From Basidiobolus meristosporus CBS 931.73 (lineage: Eukaryota; Basidiobolomycota; Basidiobolomycetes; Basidiobolales; Basidiobolaceae), in contig MCFE01000235.1 in the NCBI GenBank assembly GCA_002104905.1, forward strand, positions 1-64,000: a stretch of 64,000 bases of DNA, read 5' to 3'. How positions within the stretch are numbered: the first letter of the stretch is position 1; every line of letters starts with the position of its first letter. The position numbers were made by a program, and so were the translations under genes. The notes beneath the pieces were generated by a model. The model made no database searches and was not told where the DNA came from. It saw nothing but the letters and a program-made list of their open reading frames with translations. Below are positions 19,551 through 30,130 of the stretch, in pieces.

Positions 19551-20799
19551 CATGTGCCCATGTCTGATCTGCACTTCTGCAAGATTTAGCTTTGTATCAC
19601 ATGTATTGCTTGCACAATTGCCTAAGAGCTTTGATCCTTCAGAATTTTCATGTATATGAGTTCCCCAGCTCAACATAAAAGAGAGCCTCTCATTCCAGAA
19701 TCTCCACACTACAATTACAAGCTTATAGGTTACAAGACTTCACCTGCATCACTTGTACTGTTGAGTATTCTGACTTTGATCAGTACTACATCACTAAAGA
19801 GACTGCAAAGCTCACAAGAATCCAATCTAAGTTCTACAGAAAAGCTACCACTTATCTGTTGGACTAGTCCCTTCTAAGATGTTGTAAGAATTTGGAAATA
19901 TTGGAAGTGATTGGGAGGACAAGTAGATTATGTGGTTCTCACTTAATGATTTATTGGATGTCAAAGTAGTATTTATACCTTTAGATGGTCTTGGAATAAA
20001 AAACATGTAGTATGGGCTAAGGAAAGCCCCAAAAACATGCGTGCAAAGTTCCGGACTGTTTGGACAACTTTGAGAATCTTCATGTTCTAGGTACCTGGTA
20101 TTTTAGTAAAAATATTCAGAGTAAGCCCCAACAAGGAACTTGGTCAATACTCTCTAGAGCTTGAAGGTAATGATATAAGTGACTGAGCTAGGTGAATACT
20201 TAGATGGAATTTCAAATTCTTATAACATAATACCCCATTGCTCTGAAGACACCCCTCAAAGTCTACAGACCCCTTTAGAGACACCTTAAAGTCTACAGAC
20301 CCCTTTAGAGACACCTTGAAGTCTACAGACCTGTTTAGAGACTCCTTTAAGAGACCCCTTAACTCTAAAGAAGCTCTTTCAGACACCCCTTTAGCGTAGG
20401 TCCACTCTGGAGACCACTCTAACAAGCCCCTTTGCTCTGAAGACCCTTTTAGGACTTCTATACAACAGCCCTTGAGGTTAAAGGGGAGCTTAGAATTTCC
20501 ATATTAGCAAATATTTTCTGATAAAGGAAAGTAACTTTCAAATAAGGAAATATTACTATAAAAGTAAATAAGCCTAAAAGTTGACAGAAAGTCAGAACAC
20601 TGCTGTAGAAGTGAGAAACACTGCCTATAGTATTTTTTGAGCCTGAGATTGATAACATTAGTGAAATTTATTTCTTCTACTGCTATATCAAGTTCCCAAT
20701 GAACTATTTCAATATTAGCATACTAGAAGTTATTGTATATTGTAAATTAGCCTTTACATTGTAGAACCAGTCCCAAAGTAAGCATAATACAACACAACA
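19551..20799 (+). mobile_element. LTR-C copy 2, truncated and interrupted
   Basis: It matches LTR-C (5589-6831) from the CTATGTCCGATCTGCAC block to the ATAATACAA...ACA end, with the CCCTTTAG minisatellite at about 20230-20480. The 5' third is missing or replaced by unrelated sequence (19309-19550). A family A solo LTR at 19880-20227 is inserted inside it. Confidence 0.72.
19880..20227 (-). repeat. Solo family A LTR in LTR-C copy 2
   Basis: A 348-bp LTR (plus strand TGTTGTAAGAATTTGG ... TTCTTATAACA). It is flanked by TAAGA and TAATA, a 5-bp duplication with one later change. No internal region remains, as expected after LTR-LTR recombination. Confidence 0.85.
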
Positions 20800-20838
20800 G
20801 CTCCCCTAATCACTTCCAATATGTCCAAATATCTTATA

Positions 20839-21265
20839 ATATTATCCAGGTCTAGCTATAAGCTGCTTTAATACTATAATATTGCCTACAGAAATCTGCA
20901 TCAGGGCCATCAAAACACTGTAGGTTTCTACCACACAAGTCAATTGTATATATTGCTTATGAGGTCAACGCAAACAATGATAGGGCCCCTCATGACTGTC
21001 TCAATGCCATGCATATTCTGCAAAAAACTGTCCAAATACCATCAATTTACTACTTTATCTGGTTGTACAGAGAGAAAATCACTACCACTATCCTGCCATA
21101 AGTGTGTGAAATGGGTCAAGAGTTCCAAGCTACAGGTATTTTATTGGTCTCATAGCAGGATCCTGACAGCTGATCTGAGTTGTGCCTACCTAAGGGACCA
21201 AGTTAATTTTCTGAGGGAAGCATGCCAGTGTCATCAGAAAGCCCAGGCTTTCCTTGCATATCTAT
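20839..21265 (+). other. Unassigned stretch
   Basis: One open frame (20944-21267, 107 codons) includes two Cys pairs (CxxC at CIFC and CHKC) but no family I recognise. It probably belongs to a decayed element, since both neighbours are transposon debris. Confidence 0.3.
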
Positions 21266-21269
21266 GATT

Positions 21270-21646
21270 TGATATTTAAAAAAAATCATGCCAGGAACAC
21301 ATCCAGATTTCTCATCTTCAATTATCTAGTAGGAATTATATTCAGGACTGTGGATCCAATCATGTTACAACATTTAAGTGGACTTTTGATTCTTGTAACA
21401 GATAGCTGTTATCTGCTTAAAGTATACCTATAAGAACCCAGAGCAGAATGTTGAAGCTATCACATACAAACTTTAGAAGACACAAGATGTATCATGGAAT
21501 ACATCATTCTTTGCTGTACAGGAGCAATATCATGGAGTTCAAGAAAGCTCCAAATCATTGCACTCTCCACCATTGTGGCAGATTATGTTTGTAGCTGGCA
21601 AAGCTGTTGAAGGAGCAATGTGGCTAAGAAAGCTCTCCAAGACAGT
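21270..21646 (+). pseudogene. copia-6 RNase H relic, 5' part
   Basis: Strongly decayed plus-strand copia RNase H. It aligns by eye to 60625-61000 of copia-8 (ATCATGCC.GGAACAC, GATCTGATCAT, GAGCAATGTGG). The relic is interrupted by a MITE at 21647 and continues at 22377. Confidence 0.65.
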
Positions 21647-22376
21647 AGACTGGTTCCATTGGATAGTGCCACATTAAGCCATGAGTGCCATATGGTGCCA
21701 TAGTGTGCCAGAGAGGCCAAGTGAGCCAATACCTGGCCACAGAGTGTGAAACATAGTTCAGCATCTCCATGCAAAGCCGCCCCTGCATTTCATCCATTGT
21801 GATAGAGAAAATCCATTTTTTGACCTTTTTTTAGGTCTATACTGTGCAGAATGTGTAACAGCACAAAAGGATTGAAGACCTGCATTAGGTACTCAATACC
21901 CATGGCACTCAGAATCTAACTCCTCTGACTTGTAACATGTCTCAAGAATGCATGGCACTATCTTGGTCCACTGGTACTATCTGGCACAGTATTTATTTAT
22001 TAGCCCTAAAGTAAGATCTAGGCAAAGCACTTATAGTGCCAGATAATACCAGTGGACCAAGATAGTGCCATGCATTTTTGAGACATGTTACAAGCCACAG
22101 GAGCTAGATTCAGAGTGTCATGGGTATTGAGTACCAAATGCATGTCTTCAATTCTGTTGTGCCCTAACACTTCCTGCACAACATTGACCTAAAAAAAAGG
22201 TCAAAAATGGAATTTCTCCAGCACAGTGGGTGAAACACAGTGGCAGCTTTGCATGAAGTTGTAGAGCTATTTTTCACACTCTGAGGCCAAGTATTGGCTC
22301 ACTTGGTCTCCTGGGCACACAGTGGCATCATTTGGTATTCATGGTTCAATGTGGCACTATCTAATGGAACAAGTCT
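21647..22376. mobile_element. Palindromic MITE copy B
   Basis: A 730-bp foldback element with ends AGACTGGTTCCATTGG and CTAATGGAACAAGTCT. It is flanked by AGT (21644-21646, 22377-22379), a TSD different from the ATT of the other copies. Inverted-repeat structure and subterminal GTGCCA motifs are as in copy A. Confidence 0.88.
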
Positions 22377-22545
22377 AGTAACCTCAAGTCCAAAAATGCC
22401 TACTATATGGTGTCAAGTACTCCAGGATCTAAGTAACTAGGGAGAAAAAGTACTGTTTATGACAGAAATAAGCATAAAGCTATTAGAGATCATTTCATGT
22501 GCAAAGTTATCAGGAATGACTTAATTGGCTTAGCTTACTTGGTAA
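22377..22545 (+). pseudogene. copia-6 RNase H relic, 3' part
   Basis: This continues the decayed RNase H after the MITE; it aligns to 61095-61170 of copia-8 (ATTAG..ATCATTTCAT..., TTAGCTTACT). It ends where CACTA-like copy 1 begins. Confidence 0.6.
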
Positions 22546-22863
22546 AACAAACATGTGGAATGTGTCAGGAATCCACCAGTATAGCAGGGAAGCCTCTGTC
22601 ACCTCCAAGAAGCAATACAGTATTACCCCATCAAAAGTAGCTAATGCAGTCAAACATATATTTTATGGCTTTAAAGTGCTGTTCTCTGTATCAATCAAGT
22701 ACAAATATTTTTGCTCTACACATCTTTTCCACTCATCCTGCTTCACTACTATTTCCCAATTTTATGACCATTGCATCTATCCTATCAGCTACTACACCTA
22801 ATTGCTTCATTAATGTTGTGGTATGAGCAGACAACATACTTGCTAATATGAGTGGTGGTGATG

Positions 22864-23139
22864 TTATGATGGCCACATGCCGGTCTCAACTGAAGGTACT
22901 GCATTTGCAACAATCTCATCTGCCTGCGCATAATAGTCAGCTTGCAGCTCCACAGAGGTCCTCAATTGCCTACTTGACTGAGAGCCTGAGGAGTACACAT
23001 TTTTACCTTCTGTAGGCACACTGTCCACATGGCCTTTTATTATTGTAGCCCTGCTTGCTTCACCAAATGTCAAGGCATGCTGTTGTCCAACTGTACTGCT
23101 GCAGCCATCAGCGGTGGGGCTTTGTTGGGAACCAGACAA
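22864..23139 (-). pseudogene. Ser/Gln-rich frame of the CACTA-like element
   Basis: A minus-strand frame of 91 codons, opening MSGSQQSPTADGCSSTVGQQ and rich in Ser, Gln and Ala. It occurs in related form at 52150-52554 (opening MPPKNKAKPSGSQTNPTAEG, split by a frameshift) and inverted at 17040-17240. Conservation in three copies supports a real but decayed exon of a second element protein transcribed away from the transposase. The first residues of the 52-kb copy (KNKAK) are basic. Function is unknown. Confidence 0.5.
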
Positions 23140-23888
23140 CTTTGTTTTATTTTTGGCAGCATATATATGGAAGTGAGCCAGACCAAAGGGGAAATAGTGC
23201 TACATATATATGGGTATATGGTGCCACAACTTTATATATGATGCTTACTATGGCAGGTCATTACGGAATCCTACATTCATGTAGGTGCGATGTCTCAAAT
23301 GCAAGACTATCTTAAATTGACATGAATATTGACCAAAAAGTGATATAGTAGCATTACATTGTTGAAGGTCACACTGTTTGCCTTGTGGACCAGACTACTT
23401 TGATTCAGCACCATAAGAGAAGAGAAAAAAGACCATGTGGCTATTGTAGCAAGCCTCTCAGCCATGAAGCATGAAGTCAGCATGGGAACCACTACAAGGA
23501 TCATGGCCAGTGTTCTGCAACACAAGCCATATTTGACCAATCAGCAGTCACTACTGTACCAACATTATCTTGCTGGCCAGTTGATATTTCTATACTGGTA
23601 CCTGGCCATCTTTGTTACCTTGTGCAAACTGAGTCAGGTGAGTTTGTGAGATCTTTGGGCTCACCTCAGCCTTCTGAATATGGTTGCTGAGAGAAAGCGC
23701 TGAGAAAGAAGGCTCACTGATGGATTGTGGGCCTATCTCCCCTAACAGCAGTACCACTTATGGGCCTGGTCAATTCCCAATGTGCATTGAGGCAACACCA
23801 ATTAAGACAAATGTCAAGGAAACTCTTTGGAGCCAAGTGAGCCCAGTACTCCAGCTACCGTGAATGATGTAAAGTTAGAGGTAGAGAA

Positions 23889-24677
23889 ATGGCATGTTCC
23901 ACTAATATCAGTAGTAGGGCTTTGAGGATTTACTACAACTTCTTGCCAATATCACTCCAGGATGCACTTACAATGTACATGGTCCAAGTGGACAACCATC
24001 ATGTGCAAGTAACATATGACCCAGAGACTGTCTTGATTCCAGCATGTGCTCACAGGTGCATGGCATTCACATCCAAAAATGCCACCATTGCAATTTGTCC
24101 AAATTGTCAGGTATCCACCACCATTTAGGGTAAACATTGCCCACATTCCAGATATATTCTGGTAATACCCCATCTAAAAAAGCTCATGCAGTCCAACAAA
24201 TATTGTGAAGCTATAGAGTACTGCACTCAGTATCAATCAAGTGCACACATATCCAATATATTTGATGGCAAGTATTACAAACAGCTAAGAAGCAAGGGCT
24301 ACTTTGATGGTATGTATAACCAGGCATTTGCCCTAGCACTTAATGGATTCTCATTAAACAAGTACACTACCAGCAAGTCCTGCTGGCTACTGATTCTCAT
24401 TAACATGAATCTGCTGCCCATCATACTGCTTCAGAGCAAAAATCTGATGGTAGTCTTACTGATATCTGGGCCTAAATTGCCGTCAAACCTGGATAGCTAC
24501 CTGAATCCTTTGCTGAATAATTATTGTATGCTTCCCATCAGGATAACAGCAAATGTGCGTAATGTCAAGGTGCATATTATTATTGGCATTGGAGATACCA
24601 CAGTCATCAGCAAGATAGCAAACTTTTATGAGCACAATAGACAGCATTGCTGTCAAATGTGTGAGATCCAGGGGATT
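23889..24677 (+). pseudogene. Tnp2-type transposase, N-terminal and central part
   Basis: Broken transposase of the Tnp2 (Transposase_21, CACTA/EnSpm) type. Near 24010-24115 is the zinc motif that precedes these transposases (CAHRCMAFTSKNATIAICPNC). The frame at 24186-24677 then carries the family's central blocks in order: IFDGKYYKQL, ALALNGFSLNKY, SCWLLILINMNLLP, LISGPKLPSNLDSYLNPLL, IGDTTVISKIANF and HCCQMCEIQGI. In the family these read roughly as FDG, DGF, WP..L...NLPP, PGPK.P.N.D.YL.PL and CP.C. It is cut at 24677 by Harbinger copy C. Stops and frameshifts lie between the two parts. The protein would cut and join element ends in the nucleus; this copy cannot. Confidence 0.8.
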
Positions 24678-24860
24678 AGACTTGTTCCGTTGGATAGTGC
24701 CACATAGTGCCAGCCTGTTTATGGTGCCAGATCAATCTGGCACTCTAAGGCACTATCTGGCACTATAATTTCTACCATGATGCCAGTGGTATGATAGAGT
24801 TACTGGTAATTTTACTCAATCTTACTTAGGTTGCTCAGAATAGTGCTTTCCTTGCTTTAT

Positions 24861-25745
24861 TTACTCTTCATAATGCTCCAGACACATTTCTCTCAGTGGA
24901 TGTCTACTTGTATGAGCATACTGTGCATTAATAAGTATCTTAACTATTTTACCTATTCTGCTGTTTTCTCCTATATATAACTTTCCTCTGTATCTACCTG
25001 CCAATATGCTGAATCTCTTCAGATATCCAAATGTGTGCTCTACCCTCACTCTGAAATGATTAAATATCTCATTGTAGAGCTTCTGCTTCCTGCTAAGCAC
25101 ACCATTCCTTGGCTTCCTATAAGCTGTAATACATCCTAATCTCTGACAATCCTCTTCTACATAGGCTAAGTCTTCTATACATTTCTCCCCTCTACTGAAT
25201 TCAGGGTGATTCTTTACCCAAAGTGCTTTGTCATGCCTACTTCCAGCAAATGGCCCACTAAACCAGATGATGTTACCCTCAATGTCACACAGTGCTTGAA
25301 ACTTAACACAGTGTGCCTTGTACTTGCCAGAATAAAAGTGCCTCTGCCCTCTAGAAGGTCTGTTAATCCTCACTGGGAAGGTATCCAAAATACTCCTGAT
25401 ATGGAACCTGTTGCTGAACACTCTGGGATATGGAAGTCTATTGGAGCTTCTGAACCTAGTATTCCAAGCTTGCTCTAAGTCATTCATACCCTCTGCAAGG
25501 TGGTTCTCCATTGCTGTCAGCTGGGAATGAAAGCTTCTAGGACTTTTGTTGCCATGGATGGTGGGATGAAACCTTGTAGGGCAATAGTTCTTGTAATAGC
25601 AGAGAAGCTTAACAAGGGATCTCCTTGAGTAGATTGGGGTTGATGGTCCACAGTACTTGGAATAGATCTCCTCTAGTGTGTCAAAAGGAAATCCAGTGGT
25701 AGTGATGGGATTAATGAGAGAAGACCATTCAGATGAGTAAGTCAT
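24861..25745 (-). CDS. HARBI1-like DDE transposase
   Basis: An intact 294-codon frame of the DDE_Tnp_4 (HARBI1/PIF) family. It starts MTYSSEWSSLINPITTTG, a start shared with the copy at 33049. Candidate catalytic residues are Asp121 (SILDTFPVRI), Asp192 (IEDLAYVEE) and Glu236 (RVRVEHTFGYLKRF), with the family-typical SGPFAGSRHDKALW stretch at 163-176. The family cuts and pastes DNA between 15-bp-class inverted ends, usually with help from a second, Myb-like protein. The frame is uninterrupted and the second copy differs little, so activity was recent. It lacks an obvious N-terminal helix-turn-helix longer than about 110 residues, which is short but not unusual. Confidence 0.9.
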   Translation of the reverse strand: MTYSSEWSSLINPITTTGFPFDTLEEIYSKYCGPSTPIYSRRSLVKLLCYYKNYCPTRFHPTIHGNKSPRSFHSQLTAMENHLAEGMNDLEQAWNTRFRSSNRLPYPRVFSNRFHIRSILDTFPVRINRPSRGQRHFYSGKYKAHCVKFQALCDIEGNIIWFSGPFAGSRHDKALWVKNHPEFSRGEKCIEDLAYVEEDCQRLGCITAYRKPRNGVLSRKQKLYNEIFNHFRVRVEHTFGYLKRFSILAGRYRGKLYIGENSRIGKIVKILINAQYAHTSRHPLREMCLEHYEE

Positions 25746-26104
25746 ATTGAAATTGGTGGATGATTGTATGGAGGTGGTTTGAATTGGTTCGGCACAATCT
25801 GCATTATTTATCTGATCTTTAATACATTATGGTTAAATCTCCATCAATTGCCATGTATCCCATCATTATGTCACAAAAATCATCCGCAAACAATGCCTTG
25901 GTACTTTTATTGATGCTGTAATCATAGGTCTATAATCAAATAGGAAATCTGCGATTGATGTGATCTGATCCGTGTCAACGCAATCCAAGATGCATCATGC
26001 ATAATATATGGAAAATTCAACAATCACATTAGTTTTCATATATATTTCATATAAGACCAGGTTGATGCCAATATACTGCTGTATAAGTATCCAAATCCGT
26101 TGCT
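25746..26104. promoter_or_regulatory. Divergent intergenic region of Harbinger copy C
   Basis: About 360 bp between the two divergent Harbinger genes, presumably carrying both promoters. AT-rich, with TATATTTCAT and ATAATATATGG blocks near 26000-26045 that are kept in copies D (32740-32790) and E (49520-49570). No binding site can be assigned. Confidence 0.5.
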
Positions 26105-27336
26105 ATGGTCCCCATACCAGCCTCAACTCAACTTTAGTACAACCCACACAAAACCCATCCCCCAGCTCACAAGCGCGGTCTGGACAGGAAAAGTCAATGT
26201 TGGATCCATTTGAGTTCTTGCCAAATAATTTTAGTATGGCCCAAGTGTCTATGATGAGCCTTCATACAGATGTTTGGGCACTACTGATTAATCTAGCAGA
26301 ACTAGCTACCTCAGAGAGTCAACAAAGATGGAAGAATTTGAGTAGAAAGCTGAGGCATGAGTTCTACATCGAGATGCCAGCCAATGTATGTAAGAAGATG
26401 AATAACAAGACAAGTATTGAAATCAAGAATGAGCTGAGAGTGAGGAGATTTGACAAAGAAGCCGCGCGGGAACAATTTTGCACGCAATTTGCACAGTACA
26501 GGCCGGACACGTCCATTTATGCTGCAACTTTGGGAACCAAAGAGATTTTGAATGAGTTTTTGCCTCAAATGACTAATGTACTATATGATATATTAGTAGA
26601 GCTAAGTAGCTTCCAAGAGCAATATACACAGGACTCATCCAGGCAACATCTCCAAAGTATCAGACAGAGGGTAAGTGAATACCTTGAGGAATCAGATGGT
26701 GAGCTTCTGGAGGAAGAATACAGACCGCAAGCAACATTGTCCAGATTGCACCAGCAAACCTTGCTGGATTCCCTACCATCTCTTGCAACCAGAGCGCACC
26801 AGTGCATGTCAGTCCAGACCATGCCAACACCCTTTACCAGAATGCCCCGCATCAAGTCAATGTGCGCGCTTCAGAGCAAAACTACAAGAACTTGCCAAAC
26901 TGCTCATTTAGACACAAGTCCATTGGAGCGGACTAAGTTGCGTCAACATGCAGCATCACATTGAACTCAGCTAAAGGCCATCTCAACACGTCAAGGCGCA
27001 CCTGCACGTGCTGTTTTGCCTGACCATCAGCAAGTTACCTCTGGTGAACTGAGTGATGATGACCAACATGAAGTGCCTCAACCACCGGAGCCCTTAGCAA
27101 GTAAAAGAACGCGTCAGCGCATGGCACTACAGGCCAGTTTAGTTGGTTCAGTTGGAGCAATTCAGCGTGGCCAAGCTGCAACATTGCACTCATCAACTAG
27201 GAGGCAAAATACTGACTACAAATACACAAGTAGCCAAGATAATAGTCAGCCAGGAAGTAGTATAGGTGTGCAAAGTGAGTCACTACCAAATGCTTCAGTA
27301 GTAATCCCTGTGAGAAAAAAACCCAGGAGAAGATGA
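26105..27336 (+). pseudogene. Harbinger second protein (ORF2)
   Basis: The second gene of the Harbinger element. Copies D and E both begin MVP(I)xSLNSSLVQP, corresponding to the ATG at 26105 here; a 1-bp deletion near 26120 puts this copy out of frame, so the open frame is entered from 26008. The conserved middle reads LDPFEFLPNNFSMAQ, LINLAELATSES, QRWKNLSRKLRHEF and TLGTKEILNEFLPQM. An acidic stretch (EESDGELLEEEY) follows, then a Ser/Gln-rich tail ending KKPRRR, a plausible nuclear localisation signal. A TGA at 26962-26964 splits the frame and is also present in copy D, so it may mark an intron or a programmed break. By analogy this would be the DNA-binding partner of the transposase, but I see no clear Myb/SANT signature. 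Confidence 0.65.
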
Positions 27337-28082
27337 TGCAATTGCTTTGAATTGCTCATATTTGTAATGATCCTGACAACCCTTTTTGTTTGCAATCCAA
27401 ACCAAGCCATTGCAAATCAGTGATCATCAAATTTTTGATATAAGTAATATCAAGGTCTTCTCACTTTTGAGACAGAACCCCTATAAATAAACACCCTGCA
27501 TATATATACATCATCTGTAATACCAGTGCAGCTATTGGATCTGTTTTGCACCTACACAATTGCTTGTATGCTAGCTATGAAACCTTGTCCAATCACTAGG
27601 ATCAGGGATTTACTTGCTCAATGGGCAAAATGGGATATTTGATGGCAAATCAGGTAGCTTTTTCAGTAGTCAATGAGCCAATTAGGGGCTGCCAGCTTCA
27701 GGATACTTTCGGACCAATTAACCACTGAGATACTGTGCAATTGGAGTGAGGGTAACCAAAATGGTAAGTATCAGTGTAGTTTATAGTGTGATACACATTT
27801 ATTTCCATTTACATTGAAGAAACATATCCAAATACCGGATTCTACCTGCCATAAAGCGGTATCCAATTGTGCACATGATGCAAGCATTACGAGTTGGCGC
27901 AATCATCTGTGCCAACCTCATTGTGTCAGATTGTGCCATAGTGTGCAAGATTGTCCCGCATAGTGTAAAATTGTCCAAGAACAATCCTGCCTTCTGGTAG
28001 CTATAATATTGCACCCAATTGTTCTTTACAACTGCGGATTGTGCCACGTGCCCTGGCATGGTATGATGGAATAAGTCAAATT

Positions 28083-29504
28083 ACTCCATAGCTCACACAC
28101 AATGCTATTACCCAAGCACCAGCACTAAGAACATCAGCTTCCCACAGAGAGAACATGGAAAAGTCAGAATGTTATTGCAGAAAAGCTGGCATGCTCTAAG
28201 CCATGGCCAGAATATTGAATTAATTGGAAGCCAGAGATACTTAAGAGATAGGGTATTTGTTGGGGCAAAAGCTTTCCACTGGCAGCAATACATTTGCTTT
28301 TCAACAGTATCACTATACTGCTGACTAAGTTGTACATGTTGCATTTCAAGCTAAATGAGCCCTTTGAGATAACAGAGAAATTTGAAATAATTGGCAAGAC
28401 ATTACAGAGCATCCACCACCCTAAGTACTTCTCATGGGCTCTGATCAGTATTCATACTCATATGCAACAATACAAATGCAAAAACTGGATGAACTGGATA
28501 TATATTTATTCAAGTTGTGTTCTGAAGCCATTCCTACTATGAGTACATTAGAAGCATTGGGAATCATACATGGTCATTGTAGGAATATTTATCCAGAAGC
28601 AGATCACCAATGCCAACTTGACACATCTACAGCAGTTGTGCAAGGAGTCTGTAACAGGATTTGAGTGGCTATACTAAAAGCATAAAGCTGAGTATGTAGA
28701 TCTCTGCTGCTACTGTATCCACTCTCCACTCCATCATGCATGGTGTGTGGAGAATATTGGACCTGGCTTCACCTTAAGGGAGTTTCCTATGGAGTGGATG
28801 TATGAGGAGATAGGAAGACAAGTCAAGTCACAGGTAATACCATATCCCAATCTCATCAAGAATACTACCTTCAAGTATGTCATGGATATGATGAGTTGGT
28901 ATATGGAGGACAGCCAGGAAGAGCTGGAAAGTACCAAGGACAGATGCGTACATGGAGTAACCTACACCCATGGAATCAAGACACTAAGTATCCCCAATGT
29001 GTGGGTAATAAGTTAAGTAATGAAAAGCTGGGCTGGATGCAACAAGCATCTAATTTTTATTAGAAAAGCTCTACCAAGGTATGCCAGGTCTCACTTGGTC
29101 ACAAGCCAACTTCTATACCACTCATTAGAGAATTCACAGAAATAAGGGCCACAGCGCACCTATAAAGAGGACAAGAATCCAGCAGGGAGAAGGAATATAT
29201 TGGCTAAGTACCAAAAAGCTCTTTGTGGATATTCAGGAGGTATTCATGGCAGAAGTGGTGGCAAGCAGGCATATGTTTGCAAGATTTAAATGTTACCAAC
29301 AGTACAAGGTTTGTTGCAACTTTGCAAGTATCACACTAAAAAGCCATAAAGCTGAGGTAATTGACGTATGTCAATTGTGGCAGGTGTGAGCATTTGTAGA
29401 GGTTAGTAAGCAGGAGGCCATAGTTCTTTTGATTCTAACCATGTGTGGAATACCCAAGGTAGTAGGGGGTATGCAAATACAGAGGGGTGATTCTACAGTG
29501 AAAT
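28083..29504 (+). pseudogene. Tnp2-type transposase, C-terminal part (relic)
   Basis: This continues the Tnp2 gene after Harbinger copy C. The best-preserved piece is 28747-29016, containing GPGFTLREFPMEWMYEEIG and VKSQVIPYPNL. These correspond to the FPMER...IKSR..PY.NL block found C-terminal in fungal Tnp2/DUF4218-type proteins. Upstream, the frame at 28434-28664 reads THLQQLCKESV-like sequence in a shifted frame. Many stops. The same segment in copy 2 is at 56825-57458 and 61640-61782. The end is cut by Harbinger copy D at 29505. Confidence 0.65.
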
Positions 29505-30130
29505 AGACTTGTTCCATTGTACTGTGCCAGGGCGCGTGGTGCAATCCGCGGTTATAAAGAACAATCAGGTGCAATATTATAGCTACCAGAAGGCAGGATT
29601 GTTCTTGGACAATTTTGCACTATGCGGGACAATCTCGCACACTATGGCACAATCTGACACATTGAGGTTGGCACAGATGATTGTACCAACTTGTAATGTC
29701 TGCATCATGTGCGCAATTGGATACCGCTATTATGGCAGGTAAAATCCGGTATTTGGATATGTTTCTTTAATATAAATGGAAATAAATGTGTATCACACTA
29801 TAAACTACACTGATACTTACCATTTTGGTTACCCTCACTCCAATTGGACAGTATCTCAGTGGTTAATTGGTCCAAAAGTATCCTGAAGCTGGCAGCCCCT
29901 AATTGGCTCATTGACTACTGAAAAAGCTACCTGATTTGCCATCAAATATCCCATTTTGCCCATTGAGCAAGTAAATCCCAGATCCTAGTGATTGGACAAG
30001 GTGTCATAGCTAGCACGCAAGCAATGGTGTAGGTGCAAAACAGATCCAATAGCTGCACTGATATTACAGATGATGTATATATATGCAGGGTGTTTATTTA
30101 TAGGGGTTCTGTCTCAAAAGTGAGAAGACC

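Larger units (their letters stand above)
24678..28079 (-). mobile_element. Harbinger-type transposon copy C (autonomous layout)
   Basis: A 3.4-kb DNA transposon inserted in the Tnp2 gene. Left end AGACTTGTTCCGTTGGATAG; right end in inverted sense is GACTTATTCCAT followed by the CATGCCAGGGCACGTGG subterminal block. It is flanked by ATT at 24675-24677 and 28080-28082; the right end is uncertain by 1-2 bases. The empty site survives in CACTA copy 2 at 56901-56930. It holds a DDE transposase (24861-25745, minus) and a divergent second frame (26105-27336, plus), the two-gene layout typical of PIF/Harbinger. Confidence 0.88.
22546..29504 (+). mobile_element. CACTA-like (Tnp2) element copy 1, split by Harbinger copy C
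   Basis: A decayed plus-strand DNA transposon with Tnp2 transposase coding sequence at about 23890-24674 and, after the 24678-28079 insertion, its continuation at 28083-29016. A divergent Ser-rich frame lies at 22864-23139. Copy 2 (51396-57458 and 61635-61782) is collinear with it. I could not identify CACTA termini or a duplication, so the outer limits are approximate. Confidence 0.72.

Noticed and set aside
23952-24173. Minus-strand frame over the Tnp2 zinc motif
   Set aside because: Antisense shadow of the plus-strand transposase relic.
27799-28059. An 86-codon minus-strand frame at the Harbinger right end, matched at 29509-29742
   Set aside because: It lies in the subterminal repeat; the shared frame is explained by nucleotide identity of the element ends and has no protein motif.
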